DNA of 54,538 bases from Acetobacteraceae bacterium (GCA_027487385.1 JAIYDS010000048.1:1-54538), one strand, 5' to 3'. Counted from the stretch's first letter, positions 7,071-16,364 are shown. A program made the numbers and translations. The notes: generated by a model from the sequence alone, not told the origin.

Positions 7071-10000
7071 ATGGCCGTCGTGGACCGGATCAGTGATGCC
7101 GATTGGCTGGTGGTCTGGAAGAAGCAGTCGGACGCCCGTGTCGGCCGTGCCTCGCGGCTGGAGGATGGCGCGGTCCGTGCCGATTGCCGCGGCTGCAACG
7201 GCGCGACGCGCCTGCTGCTCCCGCTCGGCGCCGCGCTGGACCGCGCGGCGACGCTGCAATTGGGCATCGGCCTGCGCGTCGAGAAGGTGAGCCCGGCCCG
7301 GCCGGTGGAATGGGTGGCGCTGCTGCGCGGGCCCGACCCCGCCGATCTCACCCTCGTGAAGAAGCTGGAGAGCCTGCCCGTGATGGGCGCGCAGGGGCGC
7401 GACTGGAGCTGGACCCTCGCCGCGAACGATTTGGCCGAGGCGGAAGGCGAGCTCTACCTCGCGGTCCAATGCGCGCCGCGCAGCCAGGCGGTGATGGTCA
7501 GCGGCAGCCTGCGGCAGGAGTTGCCCGCGCCGCCCGAGCCGGTGGCGCCCGCCCCGCCCCCTGCGCCCCCGCCAAAGGCCGAAGCCGCGGAGGCCGGCGG
7601 TCCCGGCCCGGCCTCCCGCCGCCGTGTGCGCGCGTTGCCGGGAGGCGCCAGTCTGGTGTTCCGCACGGCCGGCGACGCCCAGGCCTGCAAGATCACCACT
7701 GAGGACGAGACGCGCGGCGTGTTGCGACTCGACCCCTCGGCCTGCGCCCAGGATCTTCGCTTGATCCTGCCCGTGCCGCGGCCGGATGGTCCGCCGCCGC
7801 CGGAGGGGCTGGGCTGGCCGCTCGGCATCCGGATGGACGCGGCTGAACTGGGCAGCAAGGACAAGCGCAGCCTGCTCTGGCTGGCGCTGACGCAGGGCGC
7901 CTCCCCGGTCAGCCTGGAATTGCACCGGATGGTGGCCAAGCGAATCCGCGCGCCGGGCACCCTGGGTCCGCTCGCCTGGGATGCGGCGCTGGACCCCCGC
8001 GTGCCGCCCGAGGCGGCGATCTACCTCACCTTGCAGATCGCCGGCGGCGGATCGCCGGTGCTGGTCACCATCCCCGAATTCGGGCCGGGCACGCGCCACG
8101 GCCAATGGAGCCCGGCCACGGGCGGCAGCCTGCAAGGTCGCGTCTCGGCCGGCGAAGACACGCCCGGCATGGTGCTGCACCGGGCGGGGCGGCTGGTCCC
8201 GGTCACGCCCCGCGCCAAGGCGCTGCCCGAGGGCGGCACCCAGCTCACCCTGGGCGCCGCCGCCCTGGATGCCGCGCTGCGCGAAGCGGGCTGGGCCGAT
8301 GGCCAGCCCTTCGAGGCGCTGCTGCTCGCCGGGGACACGCTGCTGGACCGCCAGAGCGTGACCATCACCGCGCGTGAGGAAGAGGGCGCGCTGGAGGAAG
8401 CGACGCCCGCCCGCATCCGCGGCTGGGCCGGCATCAAGGGCCAGCCGGAGCTGGGCGCCGAGGTGGAGTTGCTGGTGAACGGCCTGCCTTATGCCGCGTT
8501 CAGCACGAGCCCACCGGGGCGCCTCTTCGAGACGCGCCTGCTGCTCGGCACCCGGGCGGAGGGCGAGCGCATCGAGCTGCGCGGTCGCAACGCCGGGCAG
8601 CTTCTGGGCGAGGCACGCCTGCTCACTGGCCTGCCGCGGCGGATGAGCGATCCGGCGGCTGCACTGCGCGCCACCATCGCGCTGCGTGAGCACCCGCCGC
8701 GAGTGACGGTGCTGCTGCCGCTGAGCGACGCGGATGCGGCGGCGGAAGCGACACTCGCCGCGCTGGCGGCGCAGATGCCCGGCTGGGCACGGATCCTGCT
8801 GCTGGATCGCGGTTGCACGCGGCCGGCCCTGACGGCGCTGCTGGCCGGGCATGAGGTTCTGCGGGTGGCCGGCGGCCTGGCCGACGTCTTCAACCAGGGC
8901 ATCGCCGCGGCCGGCACGGATGACGTGGTGCTGCTGGCGCCCGGGACGCGCCCCGGCCCGCGCTGGCTGCACCGGCTCCGCTTCGCGGCCCTCGCCACCG
9001 ACCGGCCCGCCAGCATCGGCGCGCTGAACACGGGTTGCGATGCGCTCTGGCCCCGGCCGGATGCCGCGCGCCTCCTGGCGCAGCAGGCGGGCGGGTTACG
9101 GCCGGAAGTGCCGGTGATGGGCGGCCCCTGCCTTTACCTGCGCCGCGCGGCGCTGGACGCCGTGGGCGGCTTCGACGCGGAAAGCTTCCCCGAAGGCAGT
9201 GGCTGGCAGGTGGATTGGGCGATGCGCGCCCGCTATCTCGGCTTCACCCATCATGTCGAGGAAGGCTGCCTGGTCGGGCCCTCCCAGCCGGAGGCGCTGA
9301 CGCCGGAGGCCGAGGCGCTGCTCGGCCATCGCTATGCCGAGCTGCCGCGCCTGCGCGCCGCCCTGGCCGAGACGCCCGCCTGGCGTGGTGTCACGCACCG
9401 CCTGGCGCAACTCACGCAGGATGCCCCCGCTCCGGCCCGGCCGCGCTGCCTCTTCGTCATCAGCACGCGCACCGGCGGCACGCCGCAAACCAACCAGGAC
9501 CTGATGCGCGCCTTGCAGCCGGGGCATGAGACGCTGCTGCTGCATTGCGACGGGCGGGTGATGACGCTCTCCCGCATCACCGCCGCGAGCGAAGCCGTGC
9601 TGGCCAGCCACACGCTCGCCGAGCCCATCGGCGTCCTCAACCACCGCTCGGCCGAATATGACGCGGTGGTGGCCGATTGGCTGCAAGGCGAGGCGGTGGA
9701 GCTGCTGCATGTGCGGCACATGGCCTGGCACAGCCTGGGTCTGATCGAGCGTGCGCGGGCGCTGGGCATTGCCGTGGTCGTCTCCTTCCATGATTTCTAT
9801 ACGGTCTGCCCCACGGTGAAGCTGCTGGACCCGCAGATGACGCCCTGTGGCGGCGTCTGCACCGTCGGCGAGGGGGATTGCCGGGCCGAGCTCTGGCCGC
9901 GCGAAACGGTGCCGCCGCTGCGCGACCGCTGGGTGCACAATTGGCGCGCGATGATGGGGCCGGTGCTGGCGCAGGCGGATGCCTTCGTCACCACCTCCAC

Positions 10001-10664
10001 CAGCGCGCGGGAGACGATCCTGCGCGCCTTCCCCGCGCTGGCGGAGAAACCCTTCGAGGTGATCCGCCACGGCCGGGATTTCGCCCATCTGGACCGCCCG
10101 CCCCCAGCCCCGCCCGGTCGCGCCGAGCCGCTGCGCCTGCTGGTGCTGGGCAATATCAGCCGGGCCAAGGGGGCGGAGCTGCTGCGCGACCTGGCGGCGC
10201 TGGACACGGCCGAGCGGCTGGAGATCCATGTGGCGGGCGAGATCGACAGCCGGCTGAAGCCCGCGCGCATCTTCCTGCACGGACCCTATGAGCGGGATTC
10301 GGTGCTTCGGGTGATCGAGGAGGTGAAGCCCCATCTGGGCGCCGTTCTCTCGCTCTGGCCCGAGACCTATTCGCATACGCTGACCGAGCTTTGGTCGGCG
10401 GGCGTTCCGGTGCTGGGCTTCGATCTCGGCGCCGTGGGCGAGCGCATCCGTGAGACGGGCGGCGGCTGGCTGTTGCAGGACACCACGCCCGAGGCCGTGT
10501 ACCAGGCGCTGCGCCGCATCGCCGCCGACACCGAGGGACATGCCGCGCGCAGCGCGGCGGTGGAGGCCTGGCGTCAGGGGGAGGGGCGGCGGCATGGGAC
10601 CGGCGCCATGGCCGCTTCCTATGCGGCGCTTTATGCGCGGCTTGGGGTGGCTGCAAACCCGTAA
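7071..10664 (+). CDS. Large glycosyltransferase: beta modules + degenerate GT2 + GT4
   Basis: The protein has 1197 residues. The first 540 or so are beta-rich, with a proline-rich linker near 165-195 and a module around 430-530 (RIRGWAGIKGQPELGAEVEL) resembling the N-terminal module of the TPR protein at 3449. Residues about 543-785 have the fold pattern of GT2 (VTVLLPLSDADAAAEATLAA, NQGIAAAGTDDVVLLAPGTR, GGFDAESFP). The acidic metal-binding pair normally at the position of APGT is missing. Residues about 790-1190 are a GT4 unit with E-x7-E in WPETYSHTLTELWSAGVPVL. I infer that the GT4 half is active and the GT2 half may be structural. The ATG at 7071 has GCGGAG about seven bases upstream. 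Confidence 0.72.
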   Translation: MAVVDRISDADWLVVWKKQSDARVGRASRLEDGAVRADCRGCNGATRLLLPLGAALDRAATLQLGIGLRVEKVSPARPVEWVALLRGPDPADLTLVKKLESLPVMGAQGRDWSWTLAANDLAEAEGELYLAVQCAPRSQAVMVSGSLRQELPAPPEPVAPAPPPAPPPKAEAAEAGGPGPASRRRVRALPGGASLVFRTAGDAQACKITTEDETRGVLRLDPSACAQDLRLILPVPRPDGPPPPEGLGWPLGIRMDAAELGSKDKRSLLWLALTQGASPVSLELHRMVAKRIRAPGTLGPLAWDAALDPRVPPEAAIYLTLQIAGGGSPVLVTIPEFGPGTRHGQWSPATGGSLQGRVSAGEDTPGMVLHRAGRLVPVTPRAKALPEGGTQLTLGAAALDAALREAGWADGQPFEALLLAGDTLLDRQSVTITAREEEGALEEATPARIRGWAGIKGQPELGAEVELLVNGLPYAAFSTSPPGRLFETRLLLGTRAEGERIELRGRNAGQLLGEARLLTGLPRRMSDPAAALRATIALREHPPRVTVLLPLSDADAAAEATLAALAAQMPGWARILLLDRGCTRPALTALLAGHEVLRVAGGLADVFNQGIAAAGTDDVVLLAPGTRPGPRWLHRLRFAALATDRPASIGALNTGCDALWPRPDAARLLAQQAGGLRPEVPVMGGPCLYLRRAALDAVGGFDAESFPEGSGWQVDWAMRARYLGFTHHVEEGCLVGPSQPEALTPEAEALLGHRYAELPRLRAALAETPAWRGVTHRLAQLTQDAPAPARPRCLFVISTRTGGTPQTNQDLMRALQPGHETLLLHCDGRVMTLSRITAASEAVLASHTLAEPIGVLNHRSAEYDAVVADWLQGEAVELLHVRHMAWHSLGLIERARALGIAVVVSFHDFYTVCPTVKLLDPQMTPCGGVCTVGEGDCRAELWPRETVPPLRDRWVHNWRAMMGPVLAQADAFVTTSTSARETILRAFPALAEKPFEVIRHGRDFAHLDRPPPAPPGRAEPLRLLVLGNISRAKGAELLRDLAALDTAERLEIHVAGEIDSRLKPARIFLHGPYERDSVLRVIEEVKPHLGAVLSLWPETYSHTLTELWSAGVPVLGFDLGAVGERIRETGGGWLLQDTTPEAVYQALRRIAADTEGHAARSAAVEAWRQGEGRRHGTGAMAASYAALYARLGVAANP

Positions 10665-10667
10665 ACT

Positions 10668-10710
10668 GGGCCTCCGGCGGCCGGGGCCGAAAGGCCCCGG
10701 ACCCCGATCC
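10668..10710 (+). repeat. Intergenic hairpin repeat, family A, copy 1
   Basis: A 43-base element starts GGGCCTCCGGCGG and contains the stem CCGGGGCC (10681-10688), a GAAA tetraloop and GGCCCCGG (10693-10700), ending ACCCCGATCC. A near-identical copy lies at 43281-43322. It sits between the convergent glycosyltransferase and ahpD genes, four bases after the former's stop. The stable GNRA-loop hairpin could act as a two-way transcription barrier or protect RNA 3' ends. Confidence 0.75.
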
Positions 10711-10714
10711 TGGT

Positions 10715-11245
10715 TCAGGCTGCCAGGGATTCCTCGGCTTCGATGGTCACGGCGGTGGCATGCACCACGGAGGCGATGCGGATGGCGGCCTGCACCTGCT
10801 CGCTGGTGATGCCGGCATGCTTCACCACCTTCTCGTGGCTTTCCATGCACATGCCGCAGCCATTGATGGCTGAGACGGCGAGCGACCAGAGCTCGAAATC
10901 AGCCTTGTCCACGCCAGGGCGGGCCATGATGTTCATGCGCAGCTTGGCCGGCATCGAGGGGTAGTCGCCGCCCACCAGGTGGGTGAAGCGGTAATAGACA
11001 TTGTTCATGCCCATCACCGAGGCGGCGCCCTTGGCGGCGGTCAGCGCCTCAGCGCTCAGCTGCGGGCCGAATTCCGCGAGGATGGCGCGGGTGACCGTCG
11101 CGTTGCGGCTGGCGAGGGCAGAGACGATGAAGGTGCCGGCGCGCTGCTGCGCGGTGAGCGCGGGCTCGGCGGCGAGTGAACCGAGGTTCAGCTTCTGGTC
11201 CTTGGCGTATTCGGGGAGGGCATTGCGCAGGGCTTCCAGCGACAT
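10715..11245 (-). CDS. ahpD: Alkyl hydroperoxide reductase AhpD-like (carboxymuconolactone decarboxylase fold)
   Basis: The protein has 176 residues from the ATG at 11245 ([16 protein letters not shown]). The redox motif CGMC is at Cys130 and Cys133, with Glu118 and His137 around it. These positions match those I recall for the proton-relay and thiol residues of Mycobacterium AhpD, but residue 132 is Met where that enzyme has His. AhpD acts as a lipoyl-dependent disulfide reductase that re-reduces the peroxiredoxin AhpC. The gene lies downstream of ahpC on the same strand, with a 144-base gap that carries two hairpins. A longer frame to 11314 exists but adds residues not typical of the family. 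Confidence 0.88.
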   Translation of the reverse strand: MSLEALRNALPEYAKDQKLNLGSLAAEPALTAQQRAGTFIVSALASRNATVTRAILAEFGPQLSAEALTAAKGAASVMGMNNVYYRFTHLVGGDYPSMPAKLRMNIMARPGVDKADFELWSLAVSAINGCGMCMESHEKVVKHAGITSEQVQAAIRIASVVHATAVTIEAEESLAA

Positions 11246-11285
11246 GGCGCGGGCTCCAAACAGATCAGATTGTGGGAAAATCGAA

Positions 11286-11335
11286 CCCCGTCGCAAAGCG
11301 ACCGGGGGGTCCAAGGGGGGCTGACTGCCCCCCTT
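11286..11335 (-). other. Two adjacent hairpins between ahpC and ahpD
   Basis: One inverted repeat pairs CCCCGTCGC (11286-11294) with GCGA-C-CGGGG (11298-11307), with a single bulged base. A second pairs AAGGGGGG (11313-11320) with CCCCCCTT (11328-11335) around a seven-base loop; on the plus strand it is followed by TT. On the ahpC-ahpD transcript these hairpins could attenuate ahpD or stabilise the ahpC message. The T run is better placed for transcription on the plus strand, so a terminator role for the minus strand is uncertain. Confidence 0.4.
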
Positions 11336-11389
11336 TTCGCCGCGGAGCTAGGGTTGGTGTGGCGGCTGGCTCCGCGGCGAACGGCTAGC

Positions 11390-11965
11390 TCAGGCGGCCT
11401 TGGCGAAGAGCTCTTCCGGCTTCAGGGCATCTCCGCCCTTGGTCCAGTTGCAGGGGCAGAGTTCGTCGGTCTGCAGCGCGTCCAGGATGCGCAGCGTCTC
11501 CTGCGGGTTGCGGCCGACATTCAGGCCGTTCACCGAGACGTGCATGATCGTGCCCTCGGGGTCCACGATGAAGGTCACGCGCAGCGGCACGCCGGCGGTC
11601 TTGTCGAGGACGCCCAGCGCCGTGCTCAGCTCGCGCTTCACATCGGCCAGCATCGGGAAGGGGAGGTCCTTGATGTCGCTGTTGTGCACGCGCCAGTTCA
11701 GGTGAACGAACTCGCTGTCGGTCGAGACGCCGTAGATCACCGCATCGCGATCATTGAACTCGCCCTGGAGCTTGCCGAAGGCGGCGATTTCGGTCGGGCA
11801 GATGAAGGTGAAGTCCTTCGGCCAAAAGAAGACGACCTTCCACTTGCCGGCATCGCTCTGGTCGGTCACCTGGATGAAGGACTTGCCGGGGCCCTTCAGG
11901 CCCTCGGGGCCGCCTTGGACGGCAGTGAGGTCAAAGCTCGGGAATTTGTCGCCAACGGTCAGCAT
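11390..11965 (-). CDS. ahpC: Peroxiredoxin, alkyl hydroperoxide reductase subunit C
   Basis: The protein has 191 residues starting MLTVGDKFPSF at 11965, with the ribosome site AGGAG about seven bases upstream. The peroxidatic Cys56 is in DFTFICPTEI, and the C-terminal CPCNW (Cys170 and Cys172) supplies the resolving thiol as in AhpC enzymes paired with AhpD. It reduces hydrogen peroxide, organic peroxides and peroxynitrite in the cytoplasm. The next gene on the same strand is its likely reductant, ahpD, so the pair is self-contained. No oxyR-like gene is adjacent. Confidence 0.92.
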   Translation of the reverse strand: MLTVGDKFPSFDLTAVQGGPEGLKGPGKSFIQVTDQSDAGKWKVVFFWPKDFTFICPTEIAAFGKLQGEFNDRDAVIYGVSTDSEFVHLNWRVHNSDIKDLPFPMLADVKRELSTALGVLDKTAGVPLRVTFIVDPEGTIMHVSVNGLNVGRNPQETLRILDALQTDELCPCNWTKGGDALKPEELFAKAA

Positions 11966-12019
11966 GGTGGGATCTCCTGCGGGAAAGATGTCGGGCCGAT
12001 CGTTCCGGTCCTGCATCGC

Positions 12020-12047
12020 GATATTGCACTGCACCATGCTTTTGCAA
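12020..12047 (-). promoter_or_regulatory. Possible ahpC promoter
   Basis: Reading the minus strand, TTGCAA (12047-12042) is followed after 16 bases by AATATC (12025-12020), about 55 bases upstream of the ahpC ATG. The match to -35/-10 boxes is partial. It is the only AT-richer stretch in the 118-base gap between ahpC and the helicase gene, which makes it the best candidate. Confidence 0.3.
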
Positions 12048-12083
12048 GGAAGCACCCGCAAGATTCTTCCAGCACAGCGCAGC

Positions 12084-15000
12084 TCATGCCTGCGCTGTAA
12101 GCACCAGCTGCCCGGAGCCGATCAGCATGGCCAGGCGTGCCGCCAAAGCAGGCATGGCGCTGGGCTCCAGCCCCAGGAGGCGCGTCACGCCTTCGGCCAA
12201 TTCCTCCTCGCTCGCCCGCGGGTCCAGCGCCAGCACGTCGCGCCCCGCGGCCGCCACTTCCTCGGGATGGATCATGGCCGGGCGGCGCAGATGGGCGGCG
12301 GCGGCGCGGCGGTCCCGCGCCTGGACGGGTCCGCGCTCCTCGGGGAACCAGAAGCCGCCGGCCTCGGAGACGCCTTGCAGCAGCCGCGCCTCGTTCAGCG
12401 CGGCGGCGAAGGCCTTGGCATCGGGCGCGGCGGCGCCCAGCAGCAGGCGCAGGCGTTCCTGCACCGCATCGCCATGCACCGGCGCCTCGGTGGCGATGAT
12501 GCTTGCGATGAGGCCGGCCAGCTCGGCGCGGTTGGCGGGCGCGCGGTCCATTGTCGCCTCGATATAGGCGGGCGCCATTTGCAACCCAGAGACCGGCGCC
12601 GCGGCTTCGGGGGCGGCCAGGCCCAGCGGGGCGCGCAGCCGGGCGGCGGCGGCCTCCGGCTGGTTCAGCCAATCGAGCGACCAGCTGCGCGCCAGCGCCC
12701 AGCCCATCCCCTCCAGCGCCATCTGCCGGCCGCGATCCCGATCGCGGGCGCAGCGCAGGCCGGACCAATCCGCGCCATCCACCTCCACACCCAGGTCGAA
12801 GCCCTGCGGGCCGCGCGCCGCGACATCGAGAAACAGGCCGGACAGGCCCACGCGGGGCACCGCCTCGCGCCCCGATTGCGTGATGAGCCCAGCGATCAAC
12901 CCTGCGATGGACGAGCCCTCGCGCGTCTCGGCCCGGGCCATGGCGCCGCCGGCGGCGAAGCCGAGGAAGGTCTTGAGCGCGGCCACGCCGCGCCCCTTGG
13001 CGCGCTCCAGATCCACCTCCTCCGCGCCGATGCCGGAGAAGACGATGCAGCGCTTTTTCGCGCGGGTGATCAGCACGTTCAGCCGCCGCTCGCCGCCATC
13101 ATTCGAAAGCGGGCCGAAGCGCATGGCGAGCTTGCCATCGGCACCACGGCCATAGCCCACGCTGATCATGATGGAATCGCGCTCATCGCCCTGCACGTTT
13201 TCCAGGTTCTTCACGAAGAAGGGCTCGGCCGGATGGGCGGTGAAGAAGGCCTCGGTCTCGGGGCTTTCGCGGCGCAGCGCCTCCACCGCATCGGCGATGG
13301 CGTCGCGCTGGGTGACGGAGAAGGCGGCGACGCCCAGCGTATCGCCCGGCGTTTCGCGCGCATGGCGCAGCACCGCCTCGGCCACGGCGCGGGCTTCCTC
13401 GGCGTTAGAACTGCCCTTGAAGCGGCCTTCCACGCGGTTCAGCGACAAGCCGAGCGCCGGGCTGCGCGGCCTGGGCGAGGGCAGCACAAGAAGGCGGCTG
13501 TCGTAGAATTCGGCATTGCTGGTGGCGATCAGGCTCTCGTGCCGGCTGCGATAATGCCAGCGCAGCATGGCCGTCGGGATGCCGCGCGCATTGGCCAGGC
13601 CCAGGATGCTCTCCACATCGCGCGCATCCAGCGCGTCATCCTCTTCGGCGGGCGCGTCCTCGCTCTCCTCCGTCATGCGCTGGAAGAAGCGGGTGGGGGG
13701 CATCTGCTTGTCATCGCCGACCACGACGATCTGCCGCGCGCGGGCGATGGCGCCCAGCGCATCCACCGGCTCGATCTGGCTGGCCTCATCCATCACCAGC
13801 AGGTCGAAGACGGGGAAGCCGGCTTGCGTCGCGTGGTGCGGATTGGCCAGGAATTGCGCGACGCTCAGCGGGCTGAGCATGAGGATGGGCTTGGCCTTGC
13901 GGATCAGCGGCGCGGCGCGCGACAGCAGCGTGCGCAACGGCGCATGGCCGCGCTTGCGCTCGAATTCGCCGCGCAGGAAGGCGAGGGCCGCGCCTTCCTC
14001 CCCCTGCCGCAGCGCCTCGACGCGCCCGGCGTGGATCGCGGCGGCCTCGGCGCGCGCCAGGCGGACGCGGGCGGCGTCCGCCGCGCGGAAATCCAGCACC
14101 CAGCGATCCGCCGCCGCGCCGTCAAAGGCGGCGAGTTCGGGATGCGCGCGCATCGCCACCCGGAACAGGGCTTCCAGGATGGCGAAATCCAGCGCGGCTT
14201 CGGCCGCATCCGGCGGCAGGGTGCCGCTGGTCAAAGCCTCGGCGAGCGGGGCGAGGCTGGGTTCGGCGGCCTCGGCACGCGCCCAGGCCTGCCAGGGGGC
14301 CAGCGCCTCGGGCTCCGCGGCCATGGCGGCCAGGCGCTCGGCTGTCGCGGCGAAGGATTCCGCGGGTGCCAGGCCGGTGGCGTCGCGGATCGCAGCCCAG
14401 GCGGAGAGCGCCTCGCGCTGCGCCGGGCCGGCGGGCGGCGCTTCAAAGGCCGAAGCGTGGCGCGCCATCCAGGCGAGGCCTGCTTCCAGCGCGGCCGCAT
14501 CCGGCCCGGCGCCGAGCCTGGCCCGCGCCGCCTGCGCCGCCAGCAGGGCATCGAGCGCCGCCATATCCTCCGGGTCGCGCAACGCGGCGGCGAGGGCCGC
14601 CTTGGCCGCGCGCCGCCCGCCATCCAGGAAGCCCAGCATGCCGCCGGGCCTGGCCAGTGTGTCGCGCGCGGCAGCGAGGCCCGGCGCGTCCAGCGCGCCG
14701 GGCAGAAAGCGCGGATCCTGGGTGGCAACCAAGCGCAGATCGGCGAGGCGCGCCTGCGCCGCGGGAACCTCCTCCGGCCGCATCGGCGCTTCCGCGCGCA
14801 GGGCTTCGGCGGCCAAGGCGGCCTCCGCCTCGGCCACGCCGGCCGGCGCCGCGGCGAGGGATCGGATGGCGCGCGGCAATTCCGACATCAGGCGCTGCGC
14901 CGCGATGGCATCGAGCGGCGCCGTCACCCCGCGCCAGGGGCTCCGCGCGCCCGCCACCGTGCTCGCCAGGTTGCGCGCCGCCTCGCGCAGGGCGCGCAGC

Positions 15001-16364
15001 CGCGCCGCATTCCATCCCGCGGGGTCCAGCCGGAAGGGCGGCGGCGTGGCGCCCGAGGCGCGGAGCGCGGCGAGCCGGCCCACCACCTCCTGCACGGTCA
15101 CGCCCGTCTCACCCACCACATCCCGCATCGCCGCCGCGTGCCGGTTCAGCCTGCCGCGCAGATCACCCAGGCGCTGCACCGCCGCCTCGCGCTGCGGCGG
15201 CACGGGTGGCGGCAGCGCGAGCGTGGCGCGCAGCTCATCCAGCACGGCGCGCTTGGATTGCTTCTCGCTGTGCAATTCGAGCACGGCCGCGCCCAGGCCG
15301 AATTGCGTGAGGCGGCGCTTCACCACCTCCAGCGCCGCCGCCTTCTCGGCCACGAAGAGCACGCTGCGCCCATCCATCACCGCCTGGGCCAGGATGTTCA
15401 CGATGGTCTGGCTCTTGCCCGTGCCGGGCGGCCCCTGGATCACCAGGGAATGGCCGCGCCGCACCGCCTCGGCGGCCAGGGCCTGGCTGCCATCCACCTC
15501 CACCACATGATCCAGCTTCTCGACCGGAATCGCCGCATCCACATCGGCGTCATCGGCGAAGGGGGGCGGTTCGGCGGCGGGGGGGGTGGGATCGAGCAGG
15601 CGCAGCACGGTCGGGTGCGTCAGCAGCCCGGGATGCCCCACCGGGTCCAGGTCCCGCCACATCAGGAATTTCGCGAAGGCGAAGATGCCGAGCGCCAGCG
15701 CATCGGCCTCCACGCGCCAGCCCTCGCGCGCGCCGGTGGCGGCCTGCATGCGCGCCGCCCAATCGGCCGGCGTTTCCCCGGTGAAATCCGGCAAGGTGAT
15801 GCGGAAATCCACGCTGAGCTTTTCGCGCAGCGAGAGGTTTTCCACCACATCCTCCGGGCTCGCGCGCAGGCGGAAGCGGTTGCTCACCCCTTCGCGTTCC
15901 AGCGTGGCGGGAATGAGGGCGAGGGGCGCCGCGCGCTCGGTGCCGGGCGTGCCCGGGTCGCGCCAGATCAGGGCGCCCACGGCGAGGAACAAGCTCGGCA
16001 CGCCGCTCTCCTCGCGCGCGCTGCGGGCATCGCTCATCACATCGCGCAGGCGGCGGGTGAGTTCCTCGGCGGAGAGGGCCACGCGCAGCTGCGTGTCACG
16101 CCGCCATTCCTCGCGCGTCGTGCTGCTGCTGGCGGTGGCGACGCCCTCGGCGCGCTTGCGCGTCTTCGCCTCGCCCGCCACACCGGCCTCGAAGCCGAAG
16201 CCCTTGCCGGCGGCGAGCTGCGCCACGACGAAATTCGCATCCTCGTCGGCGATGCGGATCACTCCGCGGGAGCGGCCCTGCGCCGGCAGGCTGAGAAGGC
16301 GGTTGCGGGTGGAAAGGTCAATCAGCGCGCGCCGCGCCTGTTCGAGCTGCGCGGCGAGACTCAT
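12084..16364 (-). CDS. DUF4011 / SF1 helicase / MTES_1575-type nuclease / DUF3320 protein
   Basis: This is a 1426-residue multidomain protein. The N-terminus (about 1-280) fits DUF4011, with LIDLSTRNRLLSL near its start. The superfamily-1 helicase has Walker A GPPGTGKSQT near 311, Walker B LLVMDEASQIEP near 857, WHYRSRHE near 940 and NVLITRAKKR near 1096. The central insert is helical and alanine-rich. Residues about 1165-1215 match the PD-(D/E)xK-like MTES_1575/Vsr-type nuclease (EVDGADW, then RDRDRGRQMALEGMGW), and residues about 1255-1300 fit DUF3320. This architecture has been reported in defence islands as a candidate single-gene anti-phage protein. The gene overlaps the antiporter by four bases (ATGA). 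The long open frames opposite it are GC artefacts. Confidence 0.82.
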   Translation of the reverse strand: MSLAAQLEQARRALIDLSTRNRLLSLPAQGRSRGVIRIADEDANFVVAQLAAGKGFGFEAGVAGEAKTRKRAEGVATASSSTTREEWRRDTQLRVALSAEELTRRLRDVMSDARSAREESGVPSLFLAVGALIWRDPGTPGTERAAPLALIPATLEREGVSNRFRLRASPEDVVENLSLREKLSVDFRITLPDFTGETPADWAARMQAATGAREGWRVEADALALGIFAFAKFLMWRDLDPVGHPGLLTHPTVLRLLDPTPPAAEPPPFADDADVDAAIPVEKLDHVVEVDGSQALAAEAVRRGHSLVIQGPPGTGKSQTIVNILAQAVMDGRSVLFVAEKAAALEVVKRRLTQFGLGAAVLELHSEKQSKRAVLDELRATLALPPPVPPQREAAVQRLGDLRGRLNRHAAAMRDVVGETGVTVQEVVGRLAALRASGATPPPFRLDPAGWNAARLRALREAARNLASTVAGARSPWRGVTAPLDAIAAQRLMSELPRAIRSLAAAPAGVAEAEAALAAEALRAEAPMRPEEVPAAQARLADLRLVATQDPRFLPGALDAPGLAAARDTLARPGGMLGFLDGGRRAAKAALAAALRDPEDMAALDALLAAQAARARLGAGPDAAALEAGLAWMARHASAFEAPPAGPAQREALSAWAAIRDATGLAPAESFAATAERLAAMAAEPEALAPWQAWARAEAAEPSLAPLAEALTSGTLPPDAAEAALDFAILEALFRVAMRAHPELAAFDGAAADRWVLDFRAADAARVRLARAEAAAIHAGRVEALRQGEEGAALAFLRGEFERKRGHAPLRTLLSRAAPLIRKAKPILMLSPLSVAQFLANPHHATQAGFPVFDLLVMDEASQIEPVDALGAIARARQIVVVGDDKQMPPTRFFQRMTEESEDAPAEEDDALDARDVESILGLANARGIPTAMLRWHYRSRHESLIATSNAEFYDSRLLVLPSPRPRSPALGLSLNRVEGRFKGSSNAEEARAVAEAVLRHARETPGDTLGVAAFSVTQRDAIADAVEALRRESPETEAFFTAHPAEPFFVKNLENVQGDERDSIMISVGYGRGADGKLAMRFGPLSNDGGERRLNVLITRAKKRCIVFSGIGAEEVDLERAKGRGVAALKTFLGFAAGGAMARAETREGSSIAGLIAGLITQSGREAVPRVGLSGLFLDVAARGPQGFDLGVEVDGADWSGLRCARDRDRGRQMALEGMGWALARSWSLDWLNQPEAAAARLRAPLGLAAPEAAAPVSGLQMAPAYIEATMDRAPANRAELAGLIASIIATEAPVHGDAVQERLRLLLGAAAPDAKAFAAALNEARLLQGVSEAGGFWFPEERGPVQARDRRAAAAHLRRPAMIHPEEVAAAGRDVLALDPRASEEELAEGVTRLLGLEPSAMPALAARLAMLIGSGQLVLTAQA

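Noticed and set aside
4342-8972. Two overlapping long minus-strand frames (857 and 836 codons) opposite the glycosyltransferases
   Set aside because: They are antisense shadows: low-complexity Arg/Gly/Gln-rich products without motifs, while the plus strand encodes complete GT4, GT9 and GT2-like domains.
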